Positions 8,277 through 16,693 of a stretch of DNA of 64,000 nt are shown piece after piece. Made by a program: the position numbers and the translations under genes. The first letter of the stretch is position 1. Every line of letters starts with the position of its first letter. The DNA is taken from NCBI RefSeq assembly GCF_009650995.1, contig NZ_WHVV01000009.1, positions 1-64,000 on the forward strand. The letters are read 5' to 3'. Below the pieces are notes generated by a model that saw only the letters and a program-made list of their open reading frames with translations, ran no database searches and had not been told where the DNA came from. The stretch is from Sporosarcina cascadiensis. GTDB lineage: Bacteria > Bacillota > Bacilli > Bacillales_A > Planococcaceae.

Positions 8277-9013
8277 GTTCTTCCTATACTGAGTTCGCCC
8301 ATATTTATGATGAACTAATGAATGATATTCCATATGACGCCTATATCGAGCTTCTCGATTTGGCGTCTGCTGGCGTTTCCGGAAAAAAAGTGCTTGATAT
8401 CGGCTGCGGCACTGGCTTGTTATCTGCGATGCTTGCAAAAAGAGGGGCATATGTAACAGGGGTTGATCTGTCCTGTGACATGCTCGAAGTCGCTGCTCAC
8501 CGTGCTGGCTCGCTCGGTCTGGCTATTCAGTTTAAAGAACAGCCTATGCAGCAGCTCGACGTGGAAGGGAAATTTGATGCGGCGGTTATTTCGATTGATT
8601 CGCTGAATTACGTAATTTCACAGAAAGATGTGGAAGAGACGTTTAACAGGGTCTACCAGGCGCTTGTCAAAGACGGCGTGCTGCTTTTCGATGTCCATTC
8701 GTTATACAAGATGGATGAAATTTTTCTTGAAGGCCCTTTTGTCTATGACAACGGAGGCATTGCGTATATTTGGGAAACGTCTCCCGGTGATCACGAACAT
8801 TCGGTATATTCGGAGCTGGCTTTTTTTATGCGCCAGGAGAACGGCAGCTTCATTCGTTTTGACGAAGTACATATGCAGCGTTCTTTTTCAATCCCCGATT
8901 ATGTCCGGATGATTGAAGAAGCGGGTTTTCATATTGAGCGGATTTTCGCTGACTGGGAGGATGAGCCGCCAACGGAAGAAAGTGAAAGAATATTCTTTCA
9001 AGTGCGTAAATAA
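8273..9013 (+). CDS. yqeM: Class I SAM-dependent methyltransferase YqeM
   Basis: A 246-residue methyltransferase of unknown substrate. Motif I is VLDIGCGTGLLSAML (about 43-57) and the acidic residue of motif II is in VTGVDLSCDMLEVA. The C-terminal half contains the YVRMIEEAGFHIERIFADW segment usual for this family. It overlaps rsfS by 4 bases and is the last gene of the yqeG operon, as in B. subtilis. Confidence 0.88.
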   Translation: MSSSYTEFAHIYDELMNDIPYDAYIELLDLASAGVSGKKVLDIGCGTGLLSAMLAKRGAYVTGVDLSCDMLEVAAHRAGSLGLAIQFKEQPMQQLDVEGKFDAAVISIDSLNYVISQKDVEETFNRVYQALVKDGVLLFDVHSLYKMDEIFLEGPFVYDNGGIAYIWETSPGDHEHSVYSELAFFMRQENGSFIRFDEVHMQRSFSIPDYVRMIEEAGFHIERIFADWEDEPPTEESERIFFQVRK

Positions 9014-9085
9014 GACTACCAAATTTGTAATCGATCGGGTATAGTTAGGAAGACTCCATACGGTTCCGAAAGAAAGGATGTTTGA

Positions 9086-9730
9086 ATGATCCGTTCATTC
9101 CTTACCGAACAATGGCGTAAATTACTCATTCCTATTGCAGCAATCGCTGTATTATCCTCAGTTCTGTTCTTTCCCCGGGAACAAGCGGATATAACTTCCG
9201 AAGAACGAGGGCTAACCCTTTTCGAAACAATTGAAGAACCAGCCGAAGAAATGGAACCGCCTGCTGAAATATTGGCAGAAGTTGCAGTGCTGCCTATTTT
9301 AGTTGATGTTAAAGGCGCGGTGAAACATCCGGGTCTCTATTCATTGACAGAAGGAGACAGGCTCCACGACGCTGTAGAGAAGGCGGGAGGCTACAGAGAC
9401 GATGCAGATACGCGTCTGCTGAATCATGCCCAGAAACTGCTGGATGAATCGGTCGTCTATGTCCCCGTTGCAGGGGAAGAGCCTCCGGTGTTCGAGCAGC
9501 CTTCAACAACTGCGGCTGGCGGCGGCGATTCTGATTCAGCCTTGATTAATATTAATACAGCCAATGAAACTGAATTCCAGCAACTGCCGGGTATCGGTCC
9601 GTCTAAAGCAACAGCGATCGTAAAATACCGTGAAGCGAACGGGGCATTTTCCCAGCTGGACGGCTTAAAAGAAGTTTCAGGAATTGGTGATAAAACATTT
9701 GAAAAATTAGAAGCGTTAATTACGCTTTGA
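9086..9730 (+). CDS. comEA: Competence protein ComEA (DNA receptor)
   Basis: Membrane-anchored double-stranded DNA-binding protein for transformation. The 214-residue protein has one N-terminal transmembrane segment (about residues 14-30), an acidic linker, an SLBB-type domain (VDVKGAVKHPGLYSLTEGDRL, about 74-94), and two helix-hairpin-helix motifs (LINININTANETEF-type start, LPGIGPSKATAIVKYREANG, and VSGIGDKTFEKLEAL). The ribosome site is GAAAGGATG-like upstream of ATG 9086. No comER gene precedes it. Confidence 0.95.
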   Translation: MIRSFLTEQWRKLLIPIAAIAVLSSVLFFPREQADITSEERGLTLFETIEEPAEEMEPPAEILAEVAVLPILVDVKGAVKHPGLYSLTEGDRLHDAVEKAGGYRDDADTRLLNHAQKLLDESVVYVPVAGEEPPVFEQPSTTAAGGGDSDSALININTANETEFQQLPGIGPSKATAIVKYREANGAFSQLDGLKEVSGIGDKTFEKLEALITL

Positions 9731-9747
9731 TAGATGGAGGCAACCGT

Positions 9748-10311
9748 ATGGAGCGAATTACATGGGACCAGTTCTTCATGGCGCAAAGTCATCTGCTGGC
9801 GATGCGCAGCACATGCACACGTCTGTCTGTCGGGTCGATCTTAGTGCGCGATCAGCGGATTATTGCAGGCGGATATAATGGATCGATTTCCGGCGGCGAT
9901 CATTGTATCGAACATGGCTGTTATGTGGTAGAGAATCATTGCGTGCGGACAATCCATTCCGAAATGAACGCCTTGCTGCAGTGTGCGAAATATGGAATTC
10001 CCGTAACGGATGCGACGATTTATGTGACGCATTTTCCATGTCTGCAATGCAGTAAAGCGCTGATTCAGGCCGGTATCCAACGGGTGAATTATGCGGAGGA
10101 CTACCGTAACAGCGAATATGCGCTCGAGCTTTTTGCACAGGCGGGTGTAGAAGTTGAAAAAATACCGTTTGACGAGCGTTCCATCGACTTCGCAAGTGAA
10201 GGGAAGTTCTCCCTGTTCAGCGAAATGCTCGTGAAGATGCAGTCGCTTGGCGCCGACGATGAAGAATTGGATGCCCTTCAGCAAAGGGTGAACGATTTAT
10301 TTGGCAAATAA
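9748..10311 (+). CDS. comEB: ComEB, dCMP deaminase-like protein
   Basis: A 187-residue cytidine/deoxycytidylate deaminase-fold protein. It has the zinc motif HSEMNALLQ (His-Ala/Met-Glu type) and PCLQCSKALIQ. In B. subtilis comEB is dispensable for transformation and probably makes dUMP from dCMP. ATG 9748 (MERITWDQFF) has GGAGG 10 bases upstream and is preferred to the ATG at 9727 that overlaps comEA. Confidence 0.93.
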   Translation: MERITWDQFFMAQSHLLAMRSTCTRLSVGSILVRDQRIIAGGYNGSISGGDHCIEHGCYVVENHCVRTIHSEMNALLQCAKYGIPVTDATIYVTHFPCLQCSKALIQAGIQRVNYAEDYRNSEYALELFAQAGVEVEKIPFDERSIDFASEGKFSLFSEMLVKMQSLGADDEELDALQQRVNDLFGK

Positions 10312-10328
10312 TCCGATCGATACGTTGG

Positions 10329-12590
10329 ATGTATACAGCGATTCCTGTAGCCATTTCCGCGTTTGCTGCGGAAATCTCGGAATCGCTTCTATTACTTAAT
10401 CTATTATTCCTCATACCCTTCCTCATTTTGCGAAAAGATTATGTTCATCTTGTGTTAACAGGAGTCATCGTCTGTTCCTCTTTTATGTATTTCTCCAAAG
10501 CTGTCCCGCCTTTATCAGTCACTGCTGCTACATCCTTTCAATGGAATGACCAAGTAAAAATTGACGGCGGTAAAATAAAAGGTTTTGCCAGACTTTCCGA
10601 TGGCACGACAGTCTATTTGATGTATGCTCTACAATCGGAGAGTGAAAAAAAGAAATTCCAGTCAATAAATTTAGCAGCCTATCAATTTATGGCTGATATT
10701 GAGCAGAAAGAATTGGAACTGGCAGCTCATAGCTTTGCATTTGATATGGAACGTTATTTACGTATGAACGGGGCAGCCGGAATTATGGAAGTTGCAGCAC
10801 TGCACTCGGGGGAAAAAGTTTCAACAGTCCGCAGCCGTTTATCAAACTATCGGTATCAATTAAAACAGCATATTTCTGAGCGTTTTCCTGCATCACTTGT
10901 TACGGAAGCGGAAGCGCTGTTAATCGGCGACCGTTCCGGGATGGACAGCGAGCTTCAGAAACAGTATCAAACTCTTGGCATTACGCATTTATTCGCCATC
11001 TCAGGTCTGCATGTCGGATTGCTTACATTTTTCATTCGAACGATACTTTTGCGTGCGAGTTTCCGCAGGGAGTGGGTGACGTATTTCCTTCTGGGGTTTC
11101 TGCCGATCTATGCGTGTATTGCAGGGGGAGCGCCGTCCGTGTGGCGTGCCGTATCCGTTACGATGATTTTGCTGCTGGCCGTCTCTGGAAAACTCCGGCT
11201 GAGACTCGATGATGCGCTTGCGTTAAGTGCTGCCTGTTTCATCATTCTGCAGCCGCATGTCGTTTTTCAGCCAGGTTTTCAGTTATCCTATCTAGCGGCT
11301 TTTTCATTGCTTTATTCTTCCGCGATTCTTCAACAGGCTAAAAATGGCCTTCATGTATCATTTTTAGTGACAGTTATTACGCAAGTGGCACTCTATCCAG
11401 TTTTGCTATACCATTTCTATGAATTATCGCTGTCTTCCTTTGCTGTCAACCTTCTCTACGTACCCCTTTATTCCGTTTTCATTCTGCCTGCGAATCTACT
11501 GTTGCTTGCGTGCAGTTTTATCTTGCCGCCTGCTGCCCAGCTGTTATTCAGTATCTATGAGCCGATTCGCGCTGCAATAGGCAGCTTTACCTCATGGCTT
11601 GCTTCTTTTCCTTTTCAGATGTGGACGCCCGGTCAGCCTGATGGACTCGGAAGTATAGCGGCAGTTGCGGGTATTCTAATTTTTTTAGTTTGTCTCGAGA
11701 AGAAAAAATCGGTCGTATTTGGACTCATCTGCTTGCTGCTTCCAGCTGTATTTTTAGAAATTAAGCCTTTGTTTCACCGTGAAATGATTATTTCGTATGT
11801 AGATGTCGGGCAAGGGGACAGTACAGTCATTGAGCTGCCGTTTCGCAAGGCTGTCTATGTAATCGATACCGGCGGGGTCGTTCATTTCGGTGAAAAGAAT
11901 TGGAAGACGCCTGAAAAACCATTTGAAGTCGGGCGTAATATCGTCGTTCCCTATCTCAAGGCCAAAGGGATCACTACAATCGACAAGCTGATCATCACAC
12001 ATGCTGACTTGGATCATATGGAAGGTGCAGATGAAGTATTGGAAGAATTACTAATAAAGGAAATCCAGATGCCGCCGGGCAGTGAGCAGGAAAATACGAT
12101 GGAAGAGGTGCTGCGGCTGGCAGTGGAGCAGAAGATTCCGCAAAAGCTTGTCAGTGAAGGAGTCAATTGGCGGATAGGTACATATGATTTTCTGTATGTG
12201 GCCCCAAGCGAAAGAGCGTACGAAGGAAATGACAGCTCATTGGTTTTGCTGATGAAAGCAGGAGAATGGACGTTTGTTTTTCCAGGAGACCTTGAAATGG
12301 ATGGGGAAAAACGGCTGCTGAGCAGTTATAAGGGAGCAGATTTTGGACGAGTGATCTTAAAGGCAGGCCATCATGGCAGTAAGACATCAAGTACTGAGCC
12401 GTTTATTCGTTTCTTGATGCCCGAACTTGCTATTATATCTGCAGGTCGCAACAGCCGTTATGGACATCCGCATGCTGAAGTGACAGATCGTTTTAAAGAG
12501 TACGGCATACCCTATCTGTCGACTGCGGAAAATGGCACCATCGAGATTCGGGTACAGAAAGATTCTTATTCATTGCAGTCTTCTCGTTAG
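10329..12590 (+). CDS. comEC: Competence protein ComEC (DNA translocation channel)
   Basis: Polytopic membrane protein that passes single-stranded DNA into the cell. The 753-residue protein has an N-terminal DUF4131-like part with OB-fold region, the Competence domain with many helices (about 190-475, including GDRSGMDSELQ and FAISGLHVGLLTFF), and a C-terminal metallo-beta-lactamase domain from about 485. There DVGQGDST, THADLDHMEG, GNDSSLVL, FPGDLE and KAGHHGSKTSS are visible. The start ATG 10329 has no clear ribosome site, so expression may depend on coupling to comEB 17 bases upstream. Confidence 0.95.
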   Translation: MYTAIPVAISAFAAEISESLLLLNLLFLIPFLILRKDYVHLVLTGVIVCSSFMYFSKAVPPLSVTAATSFQWNDQVKIDGGKIKGFARLSDGTTVYLMYALQSESEKKKFQSINLAAYQFMADIEQKELELAAHSFAFDMERYLRMNGAAGIMEVAALHSGEKVSTVRSRLSNYRYQLKQHISERFPASLVTEAEALLIGDRSGMDSELQKQYQTLGITHLFAISGLHVGLLTFFIRTILLRASFRREWVTYFLLGFLPIYACIAGGAPSVWRAVSVTMILLLAVSGKLRLRLDDALALSAACFIILQPHVVFQPGFQLSYLAAFSLLYSSAILQQAKNGLHVSFLVTVITQVALYPVLLYHFYELSLSSFAVNLLYVPLYSVFILPANLLLLACSFILPPAAQLLFSIYEPIRAAIGSFTSWLASFPFQMWTPGQPDGLGSIAAVAGILIFLVCLEKKKSVVFGLICLLLPAVFLEIKPLFHREMIISYVDVGQGDSTVIELPFRKAVYVIDTGGVVHFGEKNWKTPEKPFEVGRNIVVPYLKAKGITTIDKLIITHADLDHMEGADEVLEELLIKEIQMPPGSEQENTMEEVLRLAVEQKIPQKLVSEGVNWRIGTYDFLYVAPSERAYEGNDSSLVLLMKAGEWTFVFPGDLEMDGEKRLLSSYKGADFGRVILKAGHHGSKTSSTEPFIRFLMPELAIISAGRNSRYGHPHAEVTDRFKEYGIPYLSTAENGTIEIRVQKDSYSLQSSR

Positions 12591-12604
12591 GGTATGAAAT
12601 ACAA

Positions 12605-12642
12605 ATAGACACAGCCGATAGGTAACGGCTGTGTCTATTTTA
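12605..12642. terminator. Terminator after comEC (also serves yqzM)
   Basis: ATAGACACAGCCG (12605-12617) and CGGCTGTGTCTAT (12626-12638) form a perfect 13-bp stem with an 8-base loop, followed by TTTTAT. Confidence 0.88.
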
Positions 12643-12653
12643 TCCGATAATAA

Positions 12654-12788
12654 TTAGCGGGCGACGAAATCGATAATCGTAGCAACAACAAAAATTGCTG
12701 AAAAACCGATAAACGAAACGATAAAGCCGATGCCTGAATCAATCGCGTCATTGCGTTTTGATTGTACATCATGTTCAAATTCATTCAT
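12654..12788 (-). CDS. yqzM: YqzM-family small membrane protein
   Basis: A 44-residue protein that begins MNEFEHDVQSKRNDAIDSG and continues with one transmembrane helix (about residues 20-41) ending DFVAR. This matches the YqzM family found on the opposite strand between comEC and holA in Bacillus. GGAGGTG lies just upstream of ATG 12788. The function is unknown; it is predicted to sit in the cytoplasmic membrane. Confidence 0.85.
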   Translation of the reverse strand: MNEFEHDVQSKRNDAIDSGIGFIVSFIGFSAIFVVATIIDFVAR

Positions 12789-12921
12789 TGCTACACCTCC
12801 TAATTCCATACTAAGTATAGATGAAAGTGAATTAAAAATCCATAAAAATCGCAGTTTAATGGACTTGCAATGAACGATGACACAATTTGTTCAAAGAATG
12901 GATAAGGAAGCTGCCGTTATT

Positions 12922-13083
12922 TTAATAATATTTGTCTTTTTCCGCCTTTTCCCGATGGTTCGGTGTCATCGGCTGCTGTTTTGGCTGTAAGTGATCCAGT
13001 TCCGCAAGCTCCAATGAGATTTCTTCTTTTTCATTTAATTTTTTTTCGGAGTTTTTTACAGCAAATTTTTTATTCCGATTCAT
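12922..13083 (-). CDS. Small charged protein of unknown function
   Basis: A 53-residue open reading frame with a strong AAAGGAGG site 8 bases before ATG 13083. The protein is hydrophilic and basic-acidic mixed (starts MNRNKKFAVKNSEKKLNEKEE, ends REKAEKDKYY), with a Gln/Pro stretch in the middle and no membrane segment. I do not recognise the family. It lies between yqzM and holA on the minus strand; the strong ribosome site is the main support. Confidence 0.6.
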   Translation of the reverse strand: MNRNKKFAVKNSEKKLNEKEEISLELAELDHLQPKQQPMTPNHREKAEKDKYY

Positions 13084-13188
13084 CTTGAAAAACCTCCTTT
13101 ACTGCTTAGTATGATGGTTGATGAACAATTCATGTATCTGCTTCAAAGGTTTTTACGATATACTAAGGAAATAGTCGAGGTGAAAATC

Positions 13189-14196
13189 ATGGTGACAAAA
13201 ATTTGGAATGAAATTGAGAAAGGCGATGTGCAGCCGGTCTATTTATTGACGGGCACAGAGCAGCATTTGATAGATGAGACAGTTAAACGGCTGATCCGTG
13301 CTGTGCCGGGAATGACTGCATCTGAAGTGAATCGCTTTGATTTAGAAGAAGTGCCGGTACAGACGGTGCTCGAAGTAGCGGATGAATTGCCTTTTCTGGT
13401 AGATCATAAACTGATAGTCGCGAAAAACAGTACTTTTTTAAAAGCGACGGATAATTCGAAAGAAAAGCAGCCGCATCAACTGGAGCTGCTGGAAAAGTGG
13501 CTGGAAAATCCATCTCCTACTTCAACCGTTGTGTTTGTGGCGCCGTATGAGAAATTGGATGCCCGTAAAAAGATTACAAAAAAAATTAAAAAGCATGCAG
13601 TAGTGCTGGAGGCGGTAGCGCTGCAGGGACAGGATATGACGACTTGGATCATGCAGCAGGGCCGGGATAAAGGGGTGACCATCGATAAGAAAGAAGCGGC
13701 GTTTCTCATTGAAATGACTGGTTCCGATCTATTGATGTTGTCGACTGAAATAGATAAAATTGCAGGGTATCTGGCGTTTTCTGGAACGGTTACAGAGGAT
13801 ATTATTGAACAGCTCGTGCCGCGGACACCTGAAATGGATGTTTTTCGTCTGACGGATTCATTCGTCAATAACAGGAGAGCGGAATCATTGTCTGTTTATC
13901 ATGATTTGCTTCGCAACGGTGAAGAACCGATTATGCTCTCTTCCTTAATTGCCAGTCAGGTACGTCTGATGATTCATGTCGTGAATCTGCGGAAGAAAGG
14001 CTATCAGCAGCAGCAAATTGCCACAACGCTTCACATTCATCCGTACCGGGTGAAATTGATGATGCAAAAAAGTCTGCCGGCTATGACTGTTCTGATGAAA
14101 GCACTGGATGATCTGGCGACGATCGATCTTCAGCTTAAGACGATGAGCGGCAACCGGCAGCGGTGCCTGGAATTATTTTTGATGAATGGTTTGTAA
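13189..14196 (+). CDS. holA: DNA polymerase III delta subunit
   Basis: Clamp-loader subunit that opens the beta sliding clamp. At 335 residues it has the usual length. The N-terminal domain contains the family segments VQPVYLLTGTEQHLIDE and LPFLVDHKLIVAKN, then domain II (EMDVFRLTDSFVNNRRAESL) and the C-terminal collar (LIASQVRLMIHV). ATG 13189 with CGAGGTGA upstream is chosen. The longer open frame starting at 13111 has no ribosome site and runs through the intergenic region. Confidence 0.94.
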   Translation: MVTKIWNEIEKGDVQPVYLLTGTEQHLIDETVKRLIRAVPGMTASEVNRFDLEEVPVQTVLEVADELPFLVDHKLIVAKNSTFLKATDNSKEKQPHQLELLEKWLENPSPTSTVVFVAPYEKLDARKKITKKIKKHAVVLEAVALQGQDMTTWIMQQGRDKGVTIDKKEAAFLIEMTGSDLLMLSTEIDKIAGYLAFSGTVTEDIIEQLVPRTPEMDVFRLTDSFVNNRRAESLSVYHDLLRNGEEPIMLSSLIASQVRLMIHVVNLRKKGYQQQQIATTLHIHPYRVKLMMQKSLPAMTVLMKALDDLATIDLQLKTMSGNRQRCLELFLMNGL

Positions 14197-14223
14197 CGCA
14201 ATGAAATGTTCCGCAAATAATAT

Positions 14224-14262
14224 AAAAAAAGACTGCCATCATAAGAGTGGCAGTCTTTTAAT
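14224..14262. terminator. Bidirectional terminator between holA and rpsT
   Basis: AAAAGACTGCCA (14227-14238) and TGGCAGTCTTTT (14248-14259) are perfect 12-bp arms with A and T runs on either side. Confidence 0.92.
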
Positions 14263-14268
14263 ATTTCA

Positions 14269-14520
14269 TTATTGAGCTTTTTTAGTTAAGCGTGATTTTT
14301 GACGAGCTGCAGTGTTTTTATGGATAAGACCTTTACGAGCAGCAGTATCCACTTTTTTCACAGCATCCTTCAAAAGCGCTTGTGCGTTTTCATCTTCACT
14401 GATGATCGCAGCGTCCGCTTTACGGACTGCTGTACGCATAGCAGCTTTCACATGTGAGTTTTGCACGTTAGCAGCGTTACTTTGTTTCACGCGTTTAATT
14501 GCACCTTTAATGTTTGGCAT
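14269..14520 (-). CDS. rpsT: 30S ribosomal protein S20
   Basis: Small-subunit protein that binds 16S rRNA early in assembly. The 83-residue protein begins MPNIKGAIKRVKQS and is Lys/Arg/Ala rich with typical helical segments (AAMRTAVRKADAAI, LIHKNTAARQKSRLTKK). The start at 14520 has GGAGGTG upstream; the earlier ATG at 14529 overlaps that site. A TATACT at 14638-14643 (minus strand) could be its -10, giving a leader of about 110 bases. Confidence 0.97.
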   Translation of the reverse strand: MPNIKGAIKRVKQSNAANVQNSHVKAAMRTAVRKADAAIISEDENAQALLKDAVKKVDTAARKGLIHKNTAARQKSRLTKKAQ

Positions 14521-14715
14521 TTCATTCACCTCCAGCTTTCAGGTAAGGCAAGAGTGTTTCCACTATCATCCGGACATCTCTTTACAACAAGCATAATTTT
14601 AACAAAGCTCATGAAAGAATGCAAGAAAAAAAGGTAAAGTATATCAGCTTTACAGCAATCTTTTTCAGAATAATCACCGCTGATTTGCACAAGCTTTACA
14701 TAAGAGGTGATTATC

Positions 14716-15753
14716 ATGACGGAAATAAATTATTATCGGACAGATCTAATTGATGAAAGTGATGAATTTGTCAGGCATCAAGGGGCAAATGAAGAAAAAA
14801 AACTGAAAAAGATGTCAGGTATATCTGTAGAAGAACAGACGATTGGGCGAATTAAGGCGACGACTGTAAAAGTAACAGCTGAAGGTGAGGAAGAGATTGG
14901 AAAAGCCAAAGGTACATACATTACGCTTACAATTCCGACTCTCGCTGTTCATGAAATCGATGAATTAAAAAAACTCTGTGATACAGTCGTTGAAAAAATG
15001 GATAATTTGCTGAAAGAAAAACTGGACGGCAATTTTGATAAAATCCTTTTTATCGGACTTGGCAACCCGGATATCACGCCGGATGCTGTAGGTCCTGTGA
15101 CAATGGGATTTGTGAAAGAAGTTATTCCGGATTATTACGAAGAGGATGACAGTGGAATCTTGGTCTATGCACCCGGCGTGACAATTCAGACCGGTCTTGA
15201 GACAGCGTCATTCGTTAAGGCCATCGTAGAAGAAGCAAAACCCGATGTCCTGATTGTTGTAGATGCACTGGCCGCTAGAAGCAGTTCTCGGCTGTGCAGA
15301 ACCGTACAGCTGACAGATACGGGTATTCATCCCGGCTCGGGTGTAGGAAACAGCAGGAAGGAGTTGTCCGAAAATAGCCTTGGAATTCCTGTGATTGCGA
15401 TTGGTGTGCCGACCGTCGTGGACGGGCCGGTGCTTGTAGCGGACGCGATCGATACGATGTTCGGCTATATCGCCGCGAAAATAGAGGAGGAAGGCATGCC
15501 GTCATCTAAACTGGCAACCCCGCGTTTTGCACAACGGTCAACGAATGACGCGGACCGTGCTTCATTGGCTCCGATTTTCGGCGACTGGTCCTCCTGGTCG
15601 CATGAAGAACGGATTCAGCTATTTGAAGAAGTCCTGACACAGCAAGAATTATCAACTTTCATTTCACCAAAAGAAATTGATTCGTGGGTCGCGCAGTACG
15701 CATCCTCCCTTTCCAGTTCTTTATTAAATTGGATTAGAAAAGTCAAAGAATAA
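14716..15753 (+). CDS. gpr: Germination protease GPR
   Basis: Degrades small acid-soluble spore proteins when spores germinate; it is made as an inactive zymogen. The 345-residue protein starts with the short pro-region around YYRTDLIDES. It has the A25 family signatures LFIGLGNPDITPDAVGP, VYAPGVTIQTGLET, VVDALAARSS, ISDTGIHPGSGVGN-like DTGIHPGSGVGN, and IAIGVPTVVDGP. ATG 14716 has AAGAGGTG upstream. It lies opposite rpsT as in B. subtilis and precedes spoIIP. Confidence 0.96.
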   Translation: MTEINYYRTDLIDESDEFVRHQGANEEKKLKKMSGISVEEQTIGRIKATTVKVTAEGEEEIGKAKGTYITLTIPTLAVHEIDELKKLCDTVVEKMDNLLKEKLDGNFDKILFIGLGNPDITPDAVGPVTMGFVKEVIPDYYEEDDSGILVYAPGVTIQTGLETASFVKAIVEEAKPDVLIVVDALAARSSSRLCRTVQLTDTGIHPGSGVGNSRKELSENSLGIPVIAIGVPTVVDGPVLVADAIDTMFGYIAAKIEEEGMPSSKLATPRFAQRSTNDADRASLAPIFGDWSSWSHEERIQLFEEVLTQQELSTFISPKEIDSWVAQYASSLSSSLLNWIRKVKE

Positions 15754-15757
15754 TTCA

Positions 15758-15787
15758 GTCATGGTCCTTTTTTCTTCTGCATACAGT
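15758..15787 (+). promoter_or_regulatory. Sigma-E type promoter for spoIIP
   Basis: GTCATGGT (15758-15765), then exactly 14 bases, then CATACAGT (15780-15787). The -10 matches the sigma-E consensus CATACAnT fully. It lies 22 bases before the spoIIP start, and spoIIP is a known sigma-E gene in B. subtilis. Confidence 0.7.
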
Positions 15788-15809
15788 GGAAGATAGAGGA
15801 GGGAGCATT

Positions 15810-16610
15810 ATGAAAAAAACTTTGCAAATCTGGATGAGCGTCATATTCCTGCTATTCATCTTCCCTGTCGTTCTGCAGTTCCTGCCTAAAGAGCCGACAA
15901 TTCCACCTGCTTTCTCATTGAAGGAACCAAGCATGATTGTCTATGCATCAAATATTCTGGAAGAAGATATCGAGCCGAAAGTGGAAGGGAATGTGCTGAT
16001 TTATTCAACGCATTCCCATGAAGCGTATGAACCGATTACGAAAGCGGCTGATGGAAAAGTAGCTGCGTCTCACCATTCAGAAAATATTATGAAGGTCGGC
16101 AGTAAACTGAAGGACAATCTGAACGTTAATGGTGTGACAGCTGAGCAGCTGGATCTTGATATCGTCAAAATTATGCAGAAGGAAAAAATTCCTTATCACC
16201 GGTCTTACGCAGCCATTCGTCCGTATGTCAAGGAAAAGGTAGAGCAGCAGCCGTATGATCTCGTGATCGATCTGCACCGGGATTCATTGGGACCGTCAAG
16301 GTCGACAATCACTCATGCGAACGAGCGCTATGCCAAAGTCGGTTTTGTGGTAGGCAAAGATCATCCTTTCTTTGAAAAGAATTTAAGCAAAGCAAAACAA
16401 TTAAAAGATCAAATGGAACAGCGTGTGCCTGGATTAACGAGGGAAATCATTATTAAAGGCGGACGTGGAGTTGACGGTAAATACAATCAGGACCTCGATA
16501 CCAGCATGATTCTGATTGAGCTTGGCGGCGTCGGGAATACGGAAACTGAACTAAACCATACCATTTCAGTCATCGGAGAATCTGTTTCTGCCTTATTAAC
16601 TGTGCAATAA
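15810..16610 (+). CDS. spoIIP: Stage II sporulation protein P, short form
   Basis: Membrane-anchored cell wall amidase/endopeptidase of the SpoIIDMP engulfment machine. It has one N-terminal transmembrane segment (about residues 5-25). The catalytic domain carries the metal-binding His in YSTHSHEAYEP (about 71-81), VIDLHRDSLGPS, and the Glu in ILIELGGVGNTETE. It is 266 residues against about 400 in B. subtilis: the linker between membrane anchor and enzyme domain is nearly absent. ATG 15810 has GAGGAGGG upstream. The B. subtilis neighbour yqxA is missing. Confidence 0.9.
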   Translation: MKKTLQIWMSVIFLLFIFPVVLQFLPKEPTIPPAFSLKEPSMIVYASNILEEDIEPKVEGNVLIYSTHSHEAYEPITKAADGKVAASHHSENIMKVGSKLKDNLNVNGVTAEQLDLDIVKIMQKEKIPYHRSYAAIRPYVKEKVEQQPYDLVIDLHRDSLGPSRSTITHANERYAKVGFVVGKDHPFFEKNLSKAKQLKDQMEQRVPGLTREIIIKGGRGVDGKYNQDLDTSMILIELGGVGNTETELNHTISVIGESVSALLTVQ

Positions 16611-16621
16611 CCTCTCAAATA

Positions 16622-16650
16622 TTGAAGTCTGCAAGGTTCACTGCTATAAT
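16622..16650 (+). promoter_or_regulatory. Sigma-A promoter for lepA
   Basis: TTGAAG (16622-16627), 17 bases, TATAAT (16645-16650), about 45 bases before the lepA start. Confidence 0.75.
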
Positions 16651-16693
16651 TCAATTAGTCTAAATAGGTTCGTAAACGTAGGAGTGAACAGGG

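Noticed and set aside
14667-14697. Possible sigma-G promoter before gpr (AGAATA, 17 bases, CAAGCTT)
   Set aside because: The -10 match is weak and the predicted start would fall on the gpr ribosome site.
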